Assembly: GCA_028281485.1 (NCBI GenBank)
Contig: JANQJT010000077.1
Coordinates: 1 to 9,008, forward strand
Source: Phycisphaeraceae bacterium
GTDB lineage: Bacteria; Planctomycetota; Phycisphaerae; Phycisphaerales; Zrk34
Reading direction: 5' to 3'
Length of the DNA stretch: 9,008 nt
The notes beneath the pieces were generated by a model that was not told the origin of the DNA, searched no databases, and was given only the letters and a program-made list of their open reading frames with translations. Each line of letters begins with the position of its first letter. Position 1 is the first letter of the stretch. Shown in pieces: positions 6,545 to 9,008 of this stretch. Both the position numbers and the translations under genes were made by a program.

Positions 6545-6567
6545 CGCCCCACCACATCGGCGGGGCG
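6545..6567 (-). terminator. GC-rich hairpin between the alpha/beta hydrolase and rarA
   Basis: CGCCCC (6545-6550) and GGGGCG (6562-6567) form a 6-bp GC stem, with two further G-C pairs possible across a mismatch and a loop of about 5 nt. It lies 28 bp after the hydrolase stop and ahead of the rarA promoter. The following bases on the minus strand are TTGTCG, a weak T tract, so it may be an inefficient or factor-assisted terminator. Confidence 0.45.
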
Positions 6568-6595
6568 CTGGAGTGTTCAATGAGGTGTGAACCGA

Positions 6596-7594
6596 TCAGT
6601 TCTCGACCAGCATGCCCTGGTCGGTCAGCCAGCGGGTGAACCAGATGCCCGAGACGGTGCGAAGCTCCTCGGCGTGGTCTTCGTAGATCGAATCTTCGTC
6701 GGCTTCGGGGATCGTGATCATCTTGAACGGGGCATCGGTCGACTCGGCCAGCGCCCGGCCGTGCTCCAGCGGGTAGCGGTCGTCCTCGGCGCCGTGGATC
6801 AGCAGGACGGGCACGGTGACGCGCTGGATCTGCTCGACGTTGTCCGCCCGGTAGGGATCGAAGCCGGCGTGACGACCGGTCTCGTGAAGGACCGCATCGT
6901 TGCTGGGCTTGCGGAGGAGCTGGTCGAGCTTCTGCAACAGCTTGTACTTCTGCTCTTCCATCGTGTTGCGCACGCTGGTGAACGTGGACACGCAGATGAC
7001 CGCGCGGATGCGTTTGTCGGCCGCGGCCCAGTGCAGCGCGGTCGCGCCGCCGTAGGATCGGCCGTACACGCCGACCTCACCGACGATCTGGCCCTGGTGT
7101 GCCAGGTGGGTGAGGACGTTTTTCATGTCGATCGACTCGGCCAGGCCGTAGGTGGCCCATTGGCCGTGGGTGTGGCCGTGGCCCCGGCTGTCGGTGAGGA
7201 TCACGCGGTAGCCGGAGTCGGCCAGCGCCCGGGCGTGCTCGAGCATGTCGGACTTGTCACCGAAGCGGTCGTGGATCAGGAAGATCGTGGCGGACGGCTG
7301 AGCGGGCAGGCCGCTAGCGTGCGGAGCCGGATCGAGCACCCAGGCCGACACGGTCACGGCGCTGGCGCCGTGTTCGGTGGCGCCGGGCACGACGATCTGA
7401 GTCGAGTAATCCACACCCAGCGCCGCCAGCTCCTGGCGACTGCGGGTTTCAGCCGAGTCGAACGTGCGACCGGTGTTGGGCACCTCGATCAAGTCCTTGT
7501 CAGCCCGGACCTTGTCGCAGCCGGCCGGGCCGATCGCGACGAATAACAACACACCCACCACCGCCAACCGACGCGCGTATCGAACGATCATCAT
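6596..7594 (-). CDS. Exported alpha/beta hydrolase, possible lipoprotein
   Basis: This 332-residue protein is a predicted serine hydrolase of the alpha/beta fold; the substrate is unknown. The N-terminus is an export signal: RYARR, a hydrophobic stretch (about 10-22), then PAGC with Cys26. This resembles a lipobox but has Pro at -3, so lipidation is uncertain. The catalytic core has the nucleophile elbow GRSYGG (178-183) with Ser180, the acid Asp271 in HGAEDDRYP (267-275), and a candidate His307 in DHAEEL. The oxyanion loop after strand 3 reads LIHDRFGDKSDM (106-117), with Asp where HG is usual. DSRGHGHTHG (135-144) is the typical dienelactone-hydrolase/esterase turn. The start is supported by AAGGAG, 7 nt upstream of ATG 7594. 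It is divergent from the CDGSH gene, and a GC hairpin follows its stop. Confidence 0.9.
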   Translation of the reverse strand: MMIVRYARRLAVVGVLLFVAIGPAGCDKVRADKDLIEVPNTGRTFDSAETRSRQELAALGVDYSTQIVVPGATEHGASAVTVSAWVLDPAPHASGLPAQPSATIFLIHDRFGDKSDMLEHARALADSGYRVILTDSRGHGHTHGQWATYGLAESIDMKNVLTHLAHQGQIVGEVGVYGRSYGGATALHWAAADKRIRAVICVSTFTSVRNTMEEQKYKLLQKLDQLLRKPSNDAVLHETGRHAGFDPYRADNVEQIQRVTVPVLLIHGAEDDRYPLEHGRALAESTDAPFKMITIPEADEDSIYEDHAEELRTVSGIWFTRWLTDQGMLVEN

Positions 7595-7601
7595 GGGGTC
7601 A

Positions 7602-7607
7602 CTCCTT
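7602..7607 (-). promoter_or_regulatory. Ribosome binding site of the alpha/beta hydrolase
   Basis: On the minus strand this is AAGGAG, 7 nt before ATG 7594. It selects this start over the longer open frame that reaches 7681, whose extra N-terminal residues would bury the signal peptide. Confidence 0.75.
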
Positions 7608-7609
7608 GC

Positions 7610-7638
7610 TTGATCGGTCTCTCGTAGGCCCCTAGATT
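7610..7638 (+). promoter_or_regulatory. Candidate promoter of the CDGSH gene
   Basis: TTGATC (7610-7615, 4 of 6) and TAGATT (7633-7638, 4 of 6) are 17 nt apart in the 85-bp divergent gap. Transcription would begin near 7645, leaving a leader of about 35 nt. The hexamer matches are only moderate; the ideal spacing is the main support. Confidence 0.35.
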
Positions 7639-7679
7639 TAAACAGGATAACGCACCTCGAACCCGAAAGCGAGCAGCCC

Positions 7680-7880
7680 ATGGCCCGATTAATCGAACAC
7701 GATCAGACCGGCCCCGTGGAGGTCCCGCCCTGCGAAAAAAGCGTCTGGATCTGCATGTGCGGGCTCAGCAAGAACCCCCCGTACTGCGACGGGGCTCACA
7801 AGCTGGCCAAGCAGCAGGAAACCGAAGGCAAGCTCTACCGATACGAGGGCGATCAGGCGATCGAGGTCGAGTCCGACTGA
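7680..7880 (+). CDS. CDGSH-type iron-sulfur protein
   Basis: This 66-residue protein has a single CDGSH domain, which binds a [2Fe-2S] cluster through three cysteines and one histidine. The signature CMCGLSKNPPYCDGAH spans 25-40, with ligands Cys25, Cys27, Cys36 and His40; Ala replaces Ser in the CDGSH box, as is common. No signal peptide or membrane helix is present, so it should be soluble and cytosolic, unlike the anchored mitoNEET proteins of animals. Roles proposed for the family are electron transfer, cluster donation and redox sensing; none can be chosen here. The start at 7680 gives a normal short N-terminus, although the ribosome site is weak. The last 28 bp overlap, tail to tail, the coding end of the glycosyltransferase on the other strand. 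Confidence 0.93.
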   Translation: MARLIEHDQTGPVEVPPCEKSVWICMCGLSKNPPYCDGAHKLAKQQETEGKLYRYEGDQAIEVESD

Positions 7881-9008
7881 TCGGCGACCTTCAGGAGCAG
7901 GCTTTCCAGTGCCGCGACGTGGTGATCCATGTCCAACTCTGCGTTGAGCTGTCGCGCAGCCGTGGCGCACGTGGTGCGCGTCTGGTCGTCACACAGCTCG
8001 ATCATCGTCCTGGCCAGCGCCTCGGTGTCACGCGGCGTGTCGATCACGCGACCGGCGATCGCGTCGGCGGCGGGATTTGTTTCAACCCCATGCCGGGGGT
8101 CGAGGATCCACTGGCTGGCGCCATTGAAACCGGTGCTGATCGCGGGCACGCCGAAGCGGAGCGACTCGAGCACGACGTTGCTGGCCGGGTCGTACCACGT
8201 CGGCAGCACGGTCACGTCGGTCGCGGCGTAGAACGATTGCATGTCCGTCGTCGAACCGACCCATCGGATGGCGTGATCGACGCCGAGCTTCCCCGCGAGC
8301 TTGCGGTGGGACTTGTTCTGCCTGCCGGTCAGCAGCCACCGGGCGTTGGGGCAACGCTCCAGCACGGCCGGCATGGCACGGACCAACTCATCCAATCCCT
8401 TCAGCCCCGGGTTCATCGCTGAAAACAGGAACGCCACGTCGCCGTCACCGAGTTCCCAAGCGTCGCGTGTGCTGCGGCGCAGCGAAGCGATCTCGTCTGC
8501 ATCGGGCGGCGTCATCGGGGAGACGTTGGGGATGAAGGCGATTTTTTCGTCGGGTGTATTGAAATGCTGCTTGAGCTGCCTGGTGACGTAGCCGCTGATT
8601 GAGACGATGGCCCTGACGCGTCGGTGGGCGTAGGTTTCCGTTTCGGCACGTAGCATCGCGCGTTTCTTGGGGCTGAGTCTGACGATGAGGTTCTGGATCG
8701 CGCGGTTGAGCGAGCCGCTGCGCCGTGAGGCGTTACGGATGAGCGTCTCGGCCACGGTCCCGCCGTGCAGCAGGACGACGCTCGCGGCCACGGCCGTGGT
8801 GACCGAGAGGCTGACGTCGTAATCGTCGAGCTGGGCCTCGACCCACTTGCGAAACCCGTTCAGGCCATGCGCCGTACTCGTGCGATGTAGGTCAGAGGCG
8901 ATAACGCGCAGGCCCTGGGGCGGCGTGCCCTCGAAGGTTCGGCTGGTGAGCAGAGAAACGTCGTGACCGCGCGCGATCAGCCGCCGGGCGATCTGCTCGG
9001 TGGATCGT
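7853..9008 (-). CDS. GT4-family glycosyltransferase, 5' end outside window
   Basis: 384 residues are visible; the first few tens are cut off by the window edge. The frame opens with STEQIARRLIARGHDVSLLT (2-21), the typical N-terminal helix and strand of GT-B enzymes, so the GTG at 8791 is internal and not the start. The C-terminal nucleotide-sugar domain has FSAMNPGLKGLDELVRAMP (195-213) with the donor-phosphate Lys203, WLLTGR (224-229), and LPTWYDPASNVVLESLRFG (268-286). There the usual E-x7-E motif reads D-x7-E (Asp273, Glu281). Overall it resembles the WaaG-like branch of GT4, retaining enzymes that add sugars to lipopolysaccharide or other envelope glycans; acceptor and donor are not known. 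It has no membrane segment and is probably a peripheral cytoplasmic-face protein. Its 3' end overlaps the CDGSH gene by 28 bp. Confidence 0.88.
   Translation of the reverse strand, partial: RSTEQIARRLIARGHDVSLLTSRTFEGTPPQGLRVIASDLHRTSTAHGLNGFRKWVEAQLDDYDVSLSVTTAVAASVVLLHGGTVAETLIRNASRRSGSLNRAIQNLIVRLSPKKRAMLRAETETYAHRRVRAIVSISGYVTRQLKQHFNTPDEKIAFIPNVSPMTPPDADEIASLRRSTRDAWELGDGDVAFLFSAMNPGLKGLDELVRAMPAVLERCPNARWLLTGRQNKSHRKLAGKLGVDHAIRWVGSTTDMQSFYAATDVTVLPTWYDPASNVVLESLRFGVPAISTGFNGASQWILDPRHGVETNPAADAIAGRVIDTPRDTEALARTMIELCDDQTRTTCATAARQLNAELDMDHHVAALESLLLKVADQSDSTSIA

Noticed and set aside
5054..6583. 509-codon plus-strand open frame opposite rarA
   Set aside because: It mirrors the rarA coding frame. 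Its translation is low-complexity (rich in Val, Asp, Ala, Gly and Arg) with no family motif, the usual antisense shadow in GC-rich DNA. All motifs belong to RarA on the minus strand.
6587..7546. 319-codon plus-strand open frame opposite the alpha/beta hydrolase
   Set aside because: Antisense shadow of the hydrolase. The composition is typical of such shadows and there is no upstream ribosome site.
1..9008. tRNA, rRNA, CRISPR array, insertion sequence or phage remnant
   Set aside because: I saw no cloverleaf, no regularly spaced repeats, no transposase or integrase motif and no terminal inverted repeats. The window is densely filled with ordinary chromosomal genes.

Overview
This is a GC-rich bacterial chromosomal window with eight protein-coding genes, two of them cut by the window edges, and short intergenic gaps. 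No rRNA, tRNA, CRISPR array, insertion sequence or phage gene is visible. The mix points to a free-living Gram-negative type of bacterium. A planctomycete (Phycisphaerae-like) is my best guess, from the FG-GAP/VCBS repeat protein, the membrane-tethered LysM plus YkuD L,D-transpeptidase with a long Pro/Thr linker, and the base composition. The sequence alone does not prove this taxonomy.

Layout, left to right. At 1-772 (minus, 3' end outside the window) is a secreted FG-GAP/VCBS repeat protein that starts at a TTG. Divergent from it, at 967-2205 (plus), is an aldo/keto reductase of the COG1453 type. It converges with a short-chain dehydrogenase/reductase at 2212-2934 (minus), with only 6 bp between the stop codons. 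A 338-bp intergenic region follows, 2935-3272. It is more AT-rich than its surroundings and carries four copies of one heptamer, TGAATCG/CGATTCA.

Next is a minus-strand block of four genes, transcribed from right to left: an alpha/beta hydrolase (6596-7594), rarA/mgsA (5150-6502), 5-formyltetrahydrofolate cyclo-ligase (4492-5094) and the L,D-transpeptidase (3273-4421). A GC-rich hairpin separates the hydrolase from rarA. rarA has its own extended -10 box only 6 nt from its ATG, which suggests a leaderless message. The cyclo-ligase lies 55 nt downstream and is probably co-transcribed with rarA. The transpeptidase has a plausible promoter of its own overlapping the cyclo-ligase stop codon.

Divergent from the hydrolase is a small CDGSH iron-sulfur protein (7680-7880, plus). 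Its last 28 bp overlap, tail to tail, the end of a GT4 glycosyltransferase (7853-9008, minus) whose N-terminus lies outside the window.

The genes are mostly housekeeping (replication-fork maintenance, folate salvage, peptidoglycan cross-linking, envelope glycosylation) plus stand-alone oxidoreductases. I see no defence island, mobile element or clear new multi-gene system. The points most worth a second look are the predicted leaderless rarA promoter, the heptamer cluster in 3072-3264, and the aldo/keto reductase with Glu at the usual catalytic Asp position and a C-terminal region without cysteines.
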